DNA from: an uncultured bacterium
GTDB taxonomy: Bacteria; Bacillota; Clostridia; Oscillospirales; Ruminococcaceae
Length of the DNA stretch: 25,752 nucleotides
Reading direction: 5' to 3'
Assembly (NCBI GenBank): GCA_905215595.1
Contig: CAJMQZ010000017.1
Coordinates: 1-25,752 of the forward strand
The notes beneath the pieces are model-generated. The model was not told the DNA's origin, did not search any database, and saw nothing but the letters and a program-made list of their open reading frames with translations. Position numbers and translations under genes: made by a program. Every line of letters starts with the position of its first letter. Within the stretch, counting starts at the first letter, position 1. Below are positions 14,531-21,100 of this stretch, piece after piece.

Positions 14531-14696
14531 TTAGAAGCCGTTTTCATAAGCGTTGCACACCGCTCGAACGGTTTTTTGCTCGCATACTGCGTTGCTTTCC
14601 CTTGCAATCCACCAAGGATTGCTGCGGAAAATCGCCTTGTCTGCGGGCAAAAACTCCCGTCGTTCGTCACACCCCGCTTATGAAAACAGCTTCTAA
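14531..14696. repeat. 166-bp palindromic repeat element (MITE-like) in the MATE leader
   Basis: The ends are 22-bp inverted repeats with one mismatch (14531-14552 and 14675-14696, outer bases TTAGAAGC and GCTTCTAA). The centre is GCAATCC/GGATTGC (14604-14610 and 14616-14622), symmetric about the exact midpoint. Between ends and centre the arms still match imperfectly, for example TTTTTGCTCGCA against TTTTTGCCCGCA. The whole element is thus one long imperfect palindrome with no open reading frame, as in non-autonomous MITE-type repeats. It starts 4 nt upstream of the MATE ribosome site on the transcript. No clear target-site duplication is visible beyond a possible TA at each end. Confidence 0.8.
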
Positions 14697-14722
14697 GCCT
14701 TATGTGAACATAGCAATTGCCT

Positions 14723-14751
14723 ATTATAACGCGATATTAGGTGAAAAACAA
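14723..14751 (-). promoter_or_regulatory. Promoter of the MATE gene
   Basis: On the reverse strand a -35 TTGTTT (14751-14746) and a perfect -10 TATAAT (14728-14723) are spaced by 17 nt. The expected start near 14715 falls in a GCAATTGC palindrome (14713-14720), which could be an operator. The resulting leader would include the whole 166-nt palindrome. Confidence 0.7.
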
Positions 14752-14812
14752 GAGGCGAAGTGCCCTTTTTCTCCAAAAGCGGCAAATATCACCCGCCGGG
14801 TACAGCCTGCAA

Positions 14813-14841
14813 TTGAAAAATGCAGCCCATACTGCTATAAT
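14813..14841 (+). promoter_or_regulatory. Promoter of the sugar transferase gene
   Basis: A -35 TTGAAA (14813-14818) and a perfect -10 TATAAT (14836-14841) are spaced by 17 nt. Transcription would begin near 14848, about 33 nt before the start codon. Confidence 0.8.
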
Positions 14842-14880
14842 ATAGCGGTACACCCGTAGGAAACGGAGGAAGTTCTATTT

Positions 14881-15489
14881 ATGTATCGAAATCGGATCAA
14901 ACGGCTGCTGGATATTTTGCTGTCAGCCTGCGGCATCCTGTGCCTTTCGTGGCTGCTGCTGCTTCTGGCTGTTGCCATCAAGCTGGACTCTCCTGGGCCG
15001 GTGTTTTTCCGGCAGAAGCGTGTGGGCATCGGCAAGCGGCATTTCCAGATCCTCAAGTTCCGCACTATGCGCATTGATACCCCCCACGATATGCCCACCC
15101 ATCTGCTGCACGACCCGGAGCAGTATATCACCCGCATGGGACGCTTTTTGCGTAAGACCAGTCTGGACGAGCTGCCCCAGCTGTGGAATATCCTTGTGGG
15201 GGATATGGCGGTCATCGGCCCGCGCCCGGCGCTGTGGAACCAGTACGACCTGCTGGCTGAGCGGGATAAGTACGGCGCGAACGATGTGCGCCCGGGGCTG
15301 ACCGGCTGGGCGCAGATCCATGGCCGGGACGAGCTGGAAATCGCCGAAAAGGCAAAGCTGGACGGCTGGTATGTGGAGCACATCAGCTTTGGGCTGGATG
15401 TGAAGTGCTTCTTTGGCACCATTACCGCTGTGCTCAAGCATGACGGCGTGGTGGAGGGCGGCACTGGCACCCTGCATGATGAAAAATGA
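14881..15489 (+). CDS. Undecaprenyl-phosphate sugar phosphotransferase (Bac_transf family)
   Basis: This 202-residue protein is of the short monotopic phosphoglycosyl transferase type. It would move a sugar-1-phosphate from a nucleotide sugar to undecaprenyl phosphate at the cytoplasmic face, the first step of a surface polysaccharide or glycan. It has a basic N-terminus (YRNRIKRLLDI), one hydrophobic re-entrant helix (about 13-34), then the family motifs SPGPVFFRQKRVG, KFRTMR, TSLDELPQLWNIL (the DE pair is the catalytic dyad), GDMAVIGPRP and RPGLTGWAQI. The ribosome site GGAGGA is at 14865-14870. No glycosyltransferase cluster surrounds it, so it stands alone between its own promoter and terminator. 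The donor sugar is unknown. Confidence 0.92.
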   Translation: MYRNRIKRLLDILLSACGILCLSWLLLLLAVAIKLDSPGPVFFRQKRVGIGKRHFQILKFRTMRIDTPHDMPTHLLHDPEQYITRMGRFLRKTSLDELPQLWNILVGDMAVIGPRPALWNQYDLLAERDKYGANDVRPGLTGWAQIHGRDELEIAEKAKLDGWYVEHISFGLDVKCFFGTITAVLKHDGVVEGGTGTLHDEK

Positions 15490-15498
15490 TCTATTATA

Positions 15499-15543
15499 TG
15501 GAGACACCGGAGCCTTGGCTGACGCTCCGGTGTCTCCATTTTT
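15499..15543 (+). terminator. Intrinsic terminator after the sugar transferase gene
   Basis: A perfect 15-bp stem (15499-15513 with 15524-15538) with a 10-nt loop is followed by T5 (15539-15543). Confidence 0.93.
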
Positions 15544-15584
15544 ACAGAAAGCACAGTACAGACCGCCCGAAATTGGCATATCTC

Positions 15585-15612
15585 TTGATTTATCCCCTGA
15601 AAAGCGTATAAT
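15585..15612 (+). promoter_or_regulatory. Promoter of aspS
   Basis: A -35 TTGATT (15585-15590) and a perfect -10 TATAAT (15607-15612) are spaced by 16 nt. The leader to the start codon is short (about 33 nt), with no T-box or other long regulatory structure, so tRNA-sensing control is unlikely. Confidence 0.75.
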
Positions 15613-15651
15613 AAAACAGTACACAAGACGTCAAAGGAGGATTCCTGTATT

Positions 15652-16986
15652 ATGGAACGCACCTATATCAACGAGGCTCAAAAGGCCATCGGCGGCACGG
15701 TCAAGGTGCAGGGCTTTATCGAGAACCTGCGCAACAGCAAGTATATGGCCTTTATCGTGCTGAAGGATATTACCGGCAAGCTGCAGATCACGGTGGAAAA
15801 GGAAGATCACCCCGACCTGGTGGATACCATCGATCAGCTCACCCCGGATTCCGTCATCACCGTCACCGGCAAGGTGATGGAGAACGACTACGTCAAGATG
15901 GGCGGCGTGGAGATGATCCCCGAGAGCATCGAGATCGAGAGCATCGCCAACGCTCTGCCCATCGTCCGCAAGGAGATCGCAGCCACCAAGAAAAAGAAGG
16001 CTGTGGAGCGCTCCAGCATCGACCAGCGCATCGACTACCGCTGGATCGACCTGCGCACCGACGAGAACCAGCTGATGTTCAAGGCACAGAGCTGCTTCGT
16101 CAACGCCATGCGCAAGTTCCTGCTGGACCGCAACTTCATTGAGATCCACACCCCCAAGCTGATTGCTGCTGCCAGCGAGAGCGGCTCTGAGGTGTTCAAG
16201 GTGGACTACTTCGACCGCAATGCTTATCTGGCACAGAGCCCTCAGTTCTATAAGCAGATGGCCATGGCTGCCGGTTTTGAGCGTATCTTTGAGACCGGTC
16301 CCGTGTTCCGCGCTGAGAAGAGCTACACCAACAAGCACGCTACCGAGTTCTCCGGCTTCGATCTGGAGTTCAGCTACATCACCTCCTTCAAGGACGTGAT
16401 GAAGATGGAAGAGGAGCTGCTGACCGCCGGTCTGCAGGCCGTTAAAGATACTTACGGCGAGCAGATCAAGGAACTGTTCGGGCAGGAGGTCATCGTGCCC
16501 ACCACCCCGTTCCCGGTGGTCAAGCTGGCAGACCTGTACAAGGCTCTGGAGGAAGAGTTTGGCTACACCGTGGACGAGAGCGAGAAGGGCGATCTGACCA
16601 CCGAGGCCGAGCGCCTGAGCTACGACTGGGTCAAGAAGCACTACGGTCACGAGTTCCTGTTCATCACCGATTACTCTGCCGAGAAGCGCGCCTTCTACCA
16701 CATGCGCGACAAAAACGGCGTGCCGCAGGGCTACGACCTGATCTGGCGCGGTGTGGAGATCACCACCGGTGCCCAGCGTGAGCACCGCTACGAGGTGCTG
16801 AAGAAGCAGGCTGAGGAAAAGGGTCTGGCCGATGACGTCAAGTTCTATCTGGAGTTCTTCCAGTACGGCTGCCCGCCCCACGGCGGCTTTGGCATCGGCA
16901 TCGACCGCCTGACCATGCTGCTGTGCGGCCTGAGCATCAAGGACGCCGAGTTCCTGTTCCGCGGCCCCAACCGCCTGACCCCGTGA
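15652..16986 (+). CDS. aspS: Aspartyl-tRNA synthetase, archaeal/eukaryal-type (AspS2)
   Basis: This 444-residue class II synthetase has an N-terminal OB-fold anticodon-binding domain (about 1-105) and then the catalytic core. Core landmarks are FIEIHTPKLIAAASESGSEVF, YLAQSPQFYKQMAMAAGFERIFETGPVFRAE (motif 2 region), RGVEITTGAQREHRYEVL and motif 3 GGFGIGIDRLTMLL, ending RGPNRLTP. RGVEI..G.QREHR points to Asp rather than Asn as substrate. It lacks the ~100-residue GAD insertion of the common bacterial AspRS (~590 aa), so it belongs to the shorter archaeal/eukaryal type. Such enzymes are often non-discriminating, charging tRNA-Asn with Asp for later GatCAB amidation; specificity cannot be settled from the sequence. 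AAAGGAGG lies 11 nt before the ATG. Confidence 0.92.
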   Translation: MERTYINEAQKAIGGTVKVQGFIENLRNSKYMAFIVLKDITGKLQITVEKEDHPDLVDTIDQLTPDSVITVTGKVMENDYVKMGGVEMIPESIEIESIANALPIVRKEIAATKKKKAVERSSIDQRIDYRWIDLRTDENQLMFKAQSCFVNAMRKFLLDRNFIEIHTPKLIAAASESGSEVFKVDYFDRNAYLAQSPQFYKQMAMAAGFERIFETGPVFRAEKSYTNKHATEFSGFDLEFSYITSFKDVMKMEEELLTAGLQAVKDTYGEQIKELFGQEVIVPTTPFPVVKLADLYKALEEEFGYTVDESEKGDLTTEAERLSYDWVKKHYGHEFLFITDYSAEKRAFYHMRDKNGVPQGYDLIWRGVEITTGAQREHRYEVLKKQAEEKGLADDVKFYLEFFQYGCPPHGGFGIGIDRLTMLLCGLSIKDAEFLFRGPNRLTP

Positions 16987-17004
16987 TTTTATAAAACTTT
17001 TCCG

Positions 17005-17039
17005 AGAGCTGCTGTGTGTTTCACACCGCAGCTCTTTTT
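17005..17039 (+). terminator. Intrinsic terminator after aspS
   Basis: An 8-bp outer stem (17005-17012 with 17028-17035) is extended by an inner GTGTG/CACAC stem across a 1x1 mismatch, and is followed by a T-run to 17039. Confidence 0.9.
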
Positions 17040-17049
17040 GTTGGGGGCA

Positions 17050-17204
17050 CCCTCTCAGTCAAATTCTTCGGATTTGCCAGATCCCCCGAAAGGGGGAGCT
17101 TCTGGCGCATCCACATGGTTTGCACTTTATCTGGAAACTGTGCCGTTACTGCAAAAAAGCTCCCCCCTCGGGGAAGCTGGCGAACGAATGTGAGCCTGAG
17201 AGGG
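17050..17204. repeat. 155-bp inverted-repeat element (MITE-like), CCCTCTCAG ends
   Basis: The ends are CCCTCTCAG (17050-17058) and its complement CTGAGAGGG. The arms (17050-17101 and 17157-17204) align imperfectly along their whole length, including GCCAG and CCCCGA..GGGGGAGCTT near the inner ends. Each arm also folds on itself (TCCCCCGAAAGGGGGA; TCCCCCCTCGGGGAA). The 55-nt middle is not palindromic and has no gene. The form suggests a dispersed non-coding repeat; from memory, CCCTCTCAGTC-type repeats are common between genes in Oscillospiraceae, which I could not check here. Confidence 0.7.
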
Positions 17205-17304
17205 TTTGGCGCGCCAAAAGCAAACGGAAAGCCTTTTCCGCAGCGCCGCACTTTCGAAGAAAGTGGCGCTGCAAATGCTGTTTCCCTTTACGCCCCCCTT
17301 CGTG
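17205..17304. other. Gene-free stretch with further palindromes
   Basis: Directly after the previous repeat lies a perfect 14-bp palindrome TTTGGCGCGCCAAA (17205-17218). A long hairpin follows at 17241-17271: CAGCGCC/GGCGCTG, a 2-nt bulge, ACTTT/AAAGT and a 5-nt loop. Short open frames exist on both strands but lack ribosome sites and family resemblance. This is probably repeat-derived sequence. Confidence 0.5.
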
Positions 17305-17396
17305 AAAAAGCAATTCAGGAAAATTCGCAGATTTTCCTGAATTACAATTATAAAAATATTTTCCGCTAAAGATGCCCAGAGTAAAGCGGAGGGCAT
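17305..17396 (-). ncRNA. Candidate small RNA, copy B: pseudoknot-like core plus terminator
   Basis: On the reverse strand ATGCCC (17396-17391) abuts TCCGC (17390-17386). After 8 nt comes GGGCAT (17377-17372), and after 5 nt GCGGA (17366-17362). The stems equal those of copy A (11318-11412) while the loops differ. After 18 A/T-rich nt comes a perfect 13-bp hairpin (17312-17324 with 17331-17343) and then T5 (17309-17305). The hairpin sequence is unrelated to that of copy A, though its place and form are the same. No reverse-strand gene follows. A weak reverse-strand promoter (TTGTAT, 19 nt, TATTAT) lies upstream. A repeated mobile end is the alternative. Confidence 0.45.
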
Positions 17397-17410
17397 TCAA
17401 AACGGTTCCG

Positions 17411-17439
17411 GCATAATAAGCGCTCCCTTTTCATATGAT
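17411..17439 (+). promoter_or_regulatory. Possible sigma-E-type sporulation promoter of spoIVA
   Basis: GCATAAT (17411-17417) and CATATGAT (17432-17439) are spaced by 14 nt. From memory the Bacillus/Clostridium sigma-E pattern is about GKATATT, 13-15 nt, CATACAAT; by my count five of seven and six of eight bases agree. In B. subtilis, spoIVA is a sigma-E gene. The match is suggestive only. The site lies just upstream, on the opposite strand, of candidate RNA copy B. Confidence 0.4.
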
Positions 17440-17501
17440 ACAACGAGCACACCCACCCCTACGGGCGCGGTGCGCAGCGCAACAGGAAGGGGAGAAGGAC
17501 C

Positions 17502-18995
17502 TTGGAGAAACAGGAACAGAACAGCATCTGTCGCGAGATCGGCGCACGCACCGGCGGGGATATCTACATCGGTGTGGTGGGCCCGGTACGCAGCGGCAAA
17601 TCTACCTTTATCAAGCGGTTCATGGAGCAGCTGGTGCTGCCCGCCATGTCCGGCTCTGCCGCTGCCCGGGAGCGTGCCCGGGACGAGCTGCCGCAGTCGG
17701 CAGCGGGGCGCACCATCATGACCACTGAACCCAAGTTCATCCCGGAGACCGCCGTGCCCCTGCAGCTGGAAGGCGGCGGGGCGTGCCGGGTGCGGCTGAT
17801 CGACTGTGTGGGCTACATGGTGGAGGGTGCCATGGGGCACGAGGAGGACGCAAAGCCCCGCATGGTCAAAAGCCCGTGGTTTGAGCAGGAGGTGCCCTTT
17901 GATCTTGCCGCAGAGACCGGCACCCGCAAGGTGATCTGTGAGCACTCCACCATCGGGGTGGTGGTCACTACGGACGGTTCGGTCAGCGATATCCCCCGGG
18001 CGGGCTACGCAGAGGCAGAAAAGCGGGTCGTCACCGAGTTGGAAGCGCTGGGCAAGCCCTATATCATCCTGCTCAACAGCACCCACCCGGACGCGCCGGA
18101 GACCCGGCAGCTGGCTGAAGGTATGGCGCGGGACTACCGCCGCACCGTGCTGCCGGTAAGCTGCGTGGACTTGGACGCCGCCATGCTGGGGGAGATTTTG
18201 CGGCGGGTGCTGTATGAATTTCCGGTGCAGGAGCTGGATTTTGCCCTGCCCCACTGGGTGACCATGCTGGAGCCCGGGCACTGGCTGCAAGCACAGGTGT
18301 ACGCAGCTGCCATGCAGCTGGCAGAGCGGGTGTCCCGCATGAAGGATCTGCCCACTGGAACGGACGCCCCTGCGCTGGAATGCGATGCCGTGCAGCGCTC
18401 GGCAGTGGCGGGGGCAGACCTTGCCGCCGGCAGTGTGCGGGTAAGTGTGGAGTTAAAACCGGAAATCTTTTATCAGGTGCTCAGCGAGCAGACCGGGCTG
18501 GACATCGGGGACGAGGCCGGGCTGATGCCCTGCATCATGGAGCTGGCCCGGGCAAAGCGCGCCTATGAGAAGGTGCGCAGCGCCTTGGAGCAGGTGGAAG
18601 CCACCGGCTACGGCATTGTGATGCCCTCCATCGACGAGCTGCATCTGGAACCCCCGGAGATCGTGCATCAGGACGGGCGCTGCGGGGTGCGGCTGCAAGC
18701 CTGTGCGCCCTCTATCCAGATGATGAAGGCCACCATCCACACGGAACTGAGCCCCATCGTGGGCACCGAGAAGCAGAGCGAGGACTTGGTGCAGAGCCTG
18801 CTGGCCGACTTTGCGGACGACCCGGTGCAGCTGTGGGAGTCCAACATCTTTGGCAAAAGCCTGCACGAGCTGGTGAACGACGGTTTGCAGAACAAGCTGC
18901 TCCACATCCCGCAGGAAGCCCGCACCCGCCTGCAGGAAACGCTGGAGCGGGTCATCAACGAGGGCTGCACCGGGCTGATCTGTATCCTGATCTAG
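17502..18995 (+). CDS. spoIVA: Stage IV sporulation protein A
   Basis: This 497-residue protein is colinear with B. subtilis SpoIVA (492 aa). SpoIVA is the ATPase that polymerises on the outer forespore membrane as the base of the spore coat. Near the N-terminus it has ARTGGDIYIGVVGPVRSGKST, with Walker A at residues 27-35. Next come ELPQSAAGRTIMTTEPKFIPE, the Walker B-like RLIDCVGYMVEGAMG, EHSTIGVVVTTDGS, VRLQACAPSIQMMK, IVGTEKQSE and an intact C-terminal anchor region (ETLERVINEGCTGLICILI). The start is TTG with AAGGGGAGA about 7 nt upstream. No frameshift or lost motif is visible, so the gene appears to be under selection. It stands alone, preceded by repeats and a possible sigma-E promoter. 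Confidence 0.95.
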   Translation: MEKQEQNSICREIGARTGGDIYIGVVGPVRSGKSTFIKRFMEQLVLPAMSGSAAARERARDELPQSAAGRTIMTTEPKFIPETAVPLQLEGGGACRVRLIDCVGYMVEGAMGHEEDAKPRMVKSPWFEQEVPFDLAAETGTRKVICEHSTIGVVVTTDGSVSDIPRAGYAEAEKRVVTELEALGKPYIILLNSTHPDAPETRQLAEGMARDYRRTVLPVSCVDLDAAMLGEILRRVLYEFPVQELDFALPHWVTMLEPGHWLQAQVYAAAMQLAERVSRMKDLPTGTDAPALECDAVQRSAVAGADLAAGSVRVSVELKPEIFYQVLSEQTGLDIGDEAGLMPCIMELARAKRAYEKVRSALEQVEATGYGIVMPSIDELHLEPPEIVHQDGRCGVRLQACAPSIQMMKATIHTELSPIVGTEKQSEDLVQSLLADFADDPVQLWESNIFGKSLHELVNDGLQNKLLHIPQEARTRLQETLERVINEGCTGLICILI

Positions 18996-19005
18996 GGCGT
19001 ATCTG

Positions 19006-19052
19006 AAAAAAATCCCCGCTCGCCGTAAGGTTTGCTTACAGCGGGCGGGGAT
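19006..19052 (-). terminator. Terminator of the DUF4364 gene (also between convergent genes)
   Basis: A 12-bp stem (19012-19023 with 19041-19052, one G-U pair) contains an inner GTAAG/CTTAC stem. On the reverse strand it is followed by T7 (19012-19006). The forward strand lacks a T-run, so it mainly serves the reverse gene, although spoIVA ends just before it. Confidence 0.85.
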
Positions 19053-19061
19053 CGTTCTGTC

Positions 19062-19613
19062 TTATTTTTCTTCCTCGGTCAGCTTGTTGATCAGCAGCTG
19101 ATAGATCTCGTTGCCCTTCAGGATGAACTGCTTTTTCACCAGCTCGGCGCTCAGCCGGTCGGGCGCACCCAGTTCCAGACAGAAAAGTTCACTGTCCAGC
19201 CCCTTTACGGTGCAGCGCACGGTGCAGTGACCATCGGCCTTTTCGGTGATGTGGGCGCTGTACTTGGCCTCCTTGCGGGCCCATGTCTGGCAGCGCAGTA
19301 CAGCAGCCACTGCCCGCTCCCGCACGCTGCGGGGCAGGTCGTAGGCCAGCTCCTGCGCCACCTTGCGGCCTTTGTCGGTAATGGTGTAGCTGTCGCCGGT
19401 CAGGGTGACCAGCGCCTGTTTTGTGATATCGTCCAGACAGGAGCCGATCTCAAAATAGTTGACAAGGGCTTCCTCCATCAGGGCGTTCTCGATCTCCTGC
19501 CGGGTAATGGGACCGGCGTTTTTCACCAGATAGCACAGCAGCAGCCGGATCTCGGTGCTGCTGGTCAGGCCGCCGGGACGGACACCGGCAGTAAAAGCAT
19601 CATTGGCGCTCAT
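19062..19613 (-). CDS. DUF4364 family protein (winged-helix-like)
   Basis: This 183-residue cytoplasmic protein matches the Clostridial DUF4364 family. The N-terminal part (about 17-95) reads as a winged helix: EIRLLLCYLVKNAGPITRQEIENALMEEALVNYFEIGSCLDDITKQALV, then a YTITDKGRKVAQEL wing. The second half is a beta-rich domain. A regulatory DNA-binding role is plausible from the fold, but no target is known. The ATG has AAGGA 4 nt upstream, a short spacing. A promoter is visible just upstream, within the end of the S1-domain gene, so it can be expressed separately from that gene. Confidence 0.85.
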   Translation of the reverse strand: MSANDAFTAGVRPGGLTSSTEIRLLLCYLVKNAGPITRQEIENALMEEALVNYFEIGSCLDDITKQALVTLTGDSYTITDKGRKVAQELAYDLPRSVRERAVAAVLRCQTWARKEAKYSAHITEKADGHCTVRCTVKGLDSELFCLELGAPDRLSAELVKKQFILKGNEIYQLLINKLTEEEK

Positions 19614-19708
19614 CGTTCCTTACATCCCCCTTGCGCTTTCACATGGTATCAAAGGTCTGCGCCGCTGCCAAAAGGGCGGGCCGCGGGCAGACAAAAACTC
19701 TTTCTATT

Positions 19709-19737
19709 AGTATAAAGGCTTTCAACCCGGATTGCAA
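19709..19737 (-). promoter_or_regulatory. Promoter of the DUF4364 gene
   Basis: On the reverse strand a -35 TTGCAA (19737-19732) and a -10 TATACT (19714-19709) are spaced by 17 nt. It overlaps the last codons of the S1-domain gene. The leader contains a hairpin closed by GTCTGC/GCAGAC (19692-19687 and 19660-19655). Confidence 0.65.
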
Positions 19738-20657
19738 GCCGCAACGGCAAAATCTGTCTCAATGCGCTTGGGGCACTCCGGTGTGGAGTACACCCACCTG
19801 TCCAGATGTCCCTCGGTGATGAAGTACCGCAGCTCAAACCGGTGGGGCTGGCTCAGGGCGTGGTTCACGATGACCAGCTTGATCTTCATCTTTTCCGGCA
19901 GGATGTTTTTGATGTAGACACTTACCGCCTGCCCGGGCGCAAGGCCGGAGCAGCTCTCCGCAAGCCCCGCAAGGTTCGGCGCAATTTCCACAAAGGTACC
20001 GTATTCCTCCACGCTGCGCACAATGCCCACCACCGTTTCGCCCACGGTGAACCGGGCAGCGTTCTCTGCCCATGTGCCCAGCAGCTCGCGGATGGTCAGC
20101 ACAAAGCGCCCCTGCGCGTCCCGGTTCTTGATGACACACAAGATCTGCTGCCCTACGCTGACCCGGTCGGCAGGGGAGGAGATACGGCTTACCGACATAC
20201 AGTCGATGGGCAGCAGGGCGCTGATGCCGCAGCCTACATCACAAAACGCACCGAACGGCTCGATGTGGGTCACGGTACAGGGCAGGATATCCCCGGGCGA
20301 GAGGGTGTCCAGATACTCGGCCTTGCACAGCCGCTGCGCCTCGGCGCGGGAAAGCCGGTAGCAGGGCGCGCCGTCCTCGTCCGTGTCCAGCCCCTCGATG
20401 ACAAAACAGGTGGGGCGTCCTACCCGGGTCAGCACCGCAATATCCCGCACGGTGCCCGCCTCGGCACCGTCTGCGCACTGGGCAAAGGGCATCACCGCCT
20501 TTACGCCGCCCAGCTCAAACCGCAGCTGCCGCCGGGTGTCAAAGGCAAGAGCAGTGGCCTGTAAAATCTCGCCGCTGGCTATGGCAGCCCGCAGCTCGGC
20601 AGGAGACAGACGGGCGGCAGAACGGTAACTGTTTTCGGTACGATAAGCTTGCATCAT
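19722..20657 (-). CDS. S1 RNA-binding domain protein
   Basis: This 311-residue cytoplasmic protein has S1-type OB folds. The first (about 120-195) reads GDILPCTVTHIEPFGAFCDVGCGISALLPIDCMSVSRI and the second (about 205-265) FTVGETVVGIVRSVEEYGTFVEIAPNLAGLAESC. The N-terminal ~110 residues resemble a degenerate S1-like or unique domain. The set-up recalls ribosomal protein S1-like or YugI/CvfB-type proteins that bind mRNA or the 30S subunit, but it is too short for true S1 and the exact role is unknown. The start is ATG ATG at 20657/20654, preceded by AAAGAGGA. DUF4364 follows after 108 nt on the same strand, partly under its own promoter. Confidence 0.88.
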   Translation of the reverse strand: MMQAYRTENSYRSAARLSPAELRAAIASGEILQATALAFDTRRQLRFELGGVKAVMPFAQCADGAEAGTVRDIAVLTRVGRPTCFVIEGLDTDEDGAPCYRLSRAEAQRLCKAEYLDTLSPGDILPCTVTHIEPFGAFCDVGCGISALLPIDCMSVSRISSPADRVSVGQQILCVIKNRDAQGRFVLTIRELLGTWAENAARFTVGETVVGIVRSVEEYGTFVEIAPNLAGLAESCSGLAPGQAVSVYIKNILPEKMKIKLVIVNHALSQPHRFELRYFITEGHLDRWVYSTPECPKRIETDFAVAACNPG

Positions 20658-20733
20658 GTTTCATTCCTCTTTCTATATGGTTTTCGGGTCTCTGTGCGAT
20701 GCTACAACGATATGCAGCAGTGTGCGCAGATAT

Positions 20734-20762
20734 TTGCATTTTGTGCGGCTTTGCATTATACT
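20734..20762 (+). promoter_or_regulatory. Promoter of the DUF951-prfA unit
   Basis: A -35 TTGCAT (20734-20739) and a -10 TATACT (20757-20762) are spaced by 17 nt. The leader (about 20769-20858) includes a small hairpin CCCGC-TCA-GCGGG (20781-20793). Confidence 0.7.
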
Positions 20763-20858
20763 ATATCTGTATGCGCAGCACCCGCTCAGCGGGCGGCGGC
20801 ACACACTGGCTCTGCCGGGCATCTGCGCGGCAGAAAAGAAGGGAGAGGTCGGATAAAT

Positions 20859-21050
20859 ATGGACGTCGCTGTGGGAGATACCATCCTCACCCGCAAAAAG
20901 CACCCCTGCGGAGCATCCAGCTTCGAGGTGCTGCGGGTGGGCATGGATTTTAAGATCCGCTGCACCGGCTGCGGACGCGAGGTCATGCTGCCCCGCGCCA
21001 AAATTGAAAAGAACATCAAAAAGGTGGTAAAGCCCGGCAGCGCGCAGTAG
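20859..21050 (+). CDS. DUF951 family protein (63 aa)
   Basis: This small cytoplasmic protein reads MDVAVGDTILTRKKHPCG, then WEVLR-like FEVLRVGMDFKIRCTGCGREVMLPR, then a Lys-rich tail. This is the DUF951 pattern: KKHPCG...W.....G.D....C..C.H..ML.R. Three Cys (HPCG and CTGCG) could bind a metal. The ATG at 20859 fits the family N-terminus; GGGAGAGG lies about 10 nt upstream. A longer upstream reading exists but lacks a ribosome site. It precedes prfA by 50 nt and is probably co-transcribed. Its function is not established. Confidence 0.88.
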   Translation: MDVAVGDTILTRKKHPCGASSFEVLRVGMDFKIRCTGCGREVMLPRAKIEKNIKKVVKPGSAQ

Positions 21051-21100
21051 CGCAGCCAACGCACCCGAACCGGAACGAATTTGTAAGGAGAACTGCAAGG

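Noticed and set aside
17016..17400. Several short open frames on both strands between aspS and spoIVA
   Set aside because: They fall in repeat-derived inverted-repeat sequence and lack ribosome sites and recognisable protein features. The shared NALR-like peptide with 11377-11412 comes from the repeated RNA-like element, not from a protein family.
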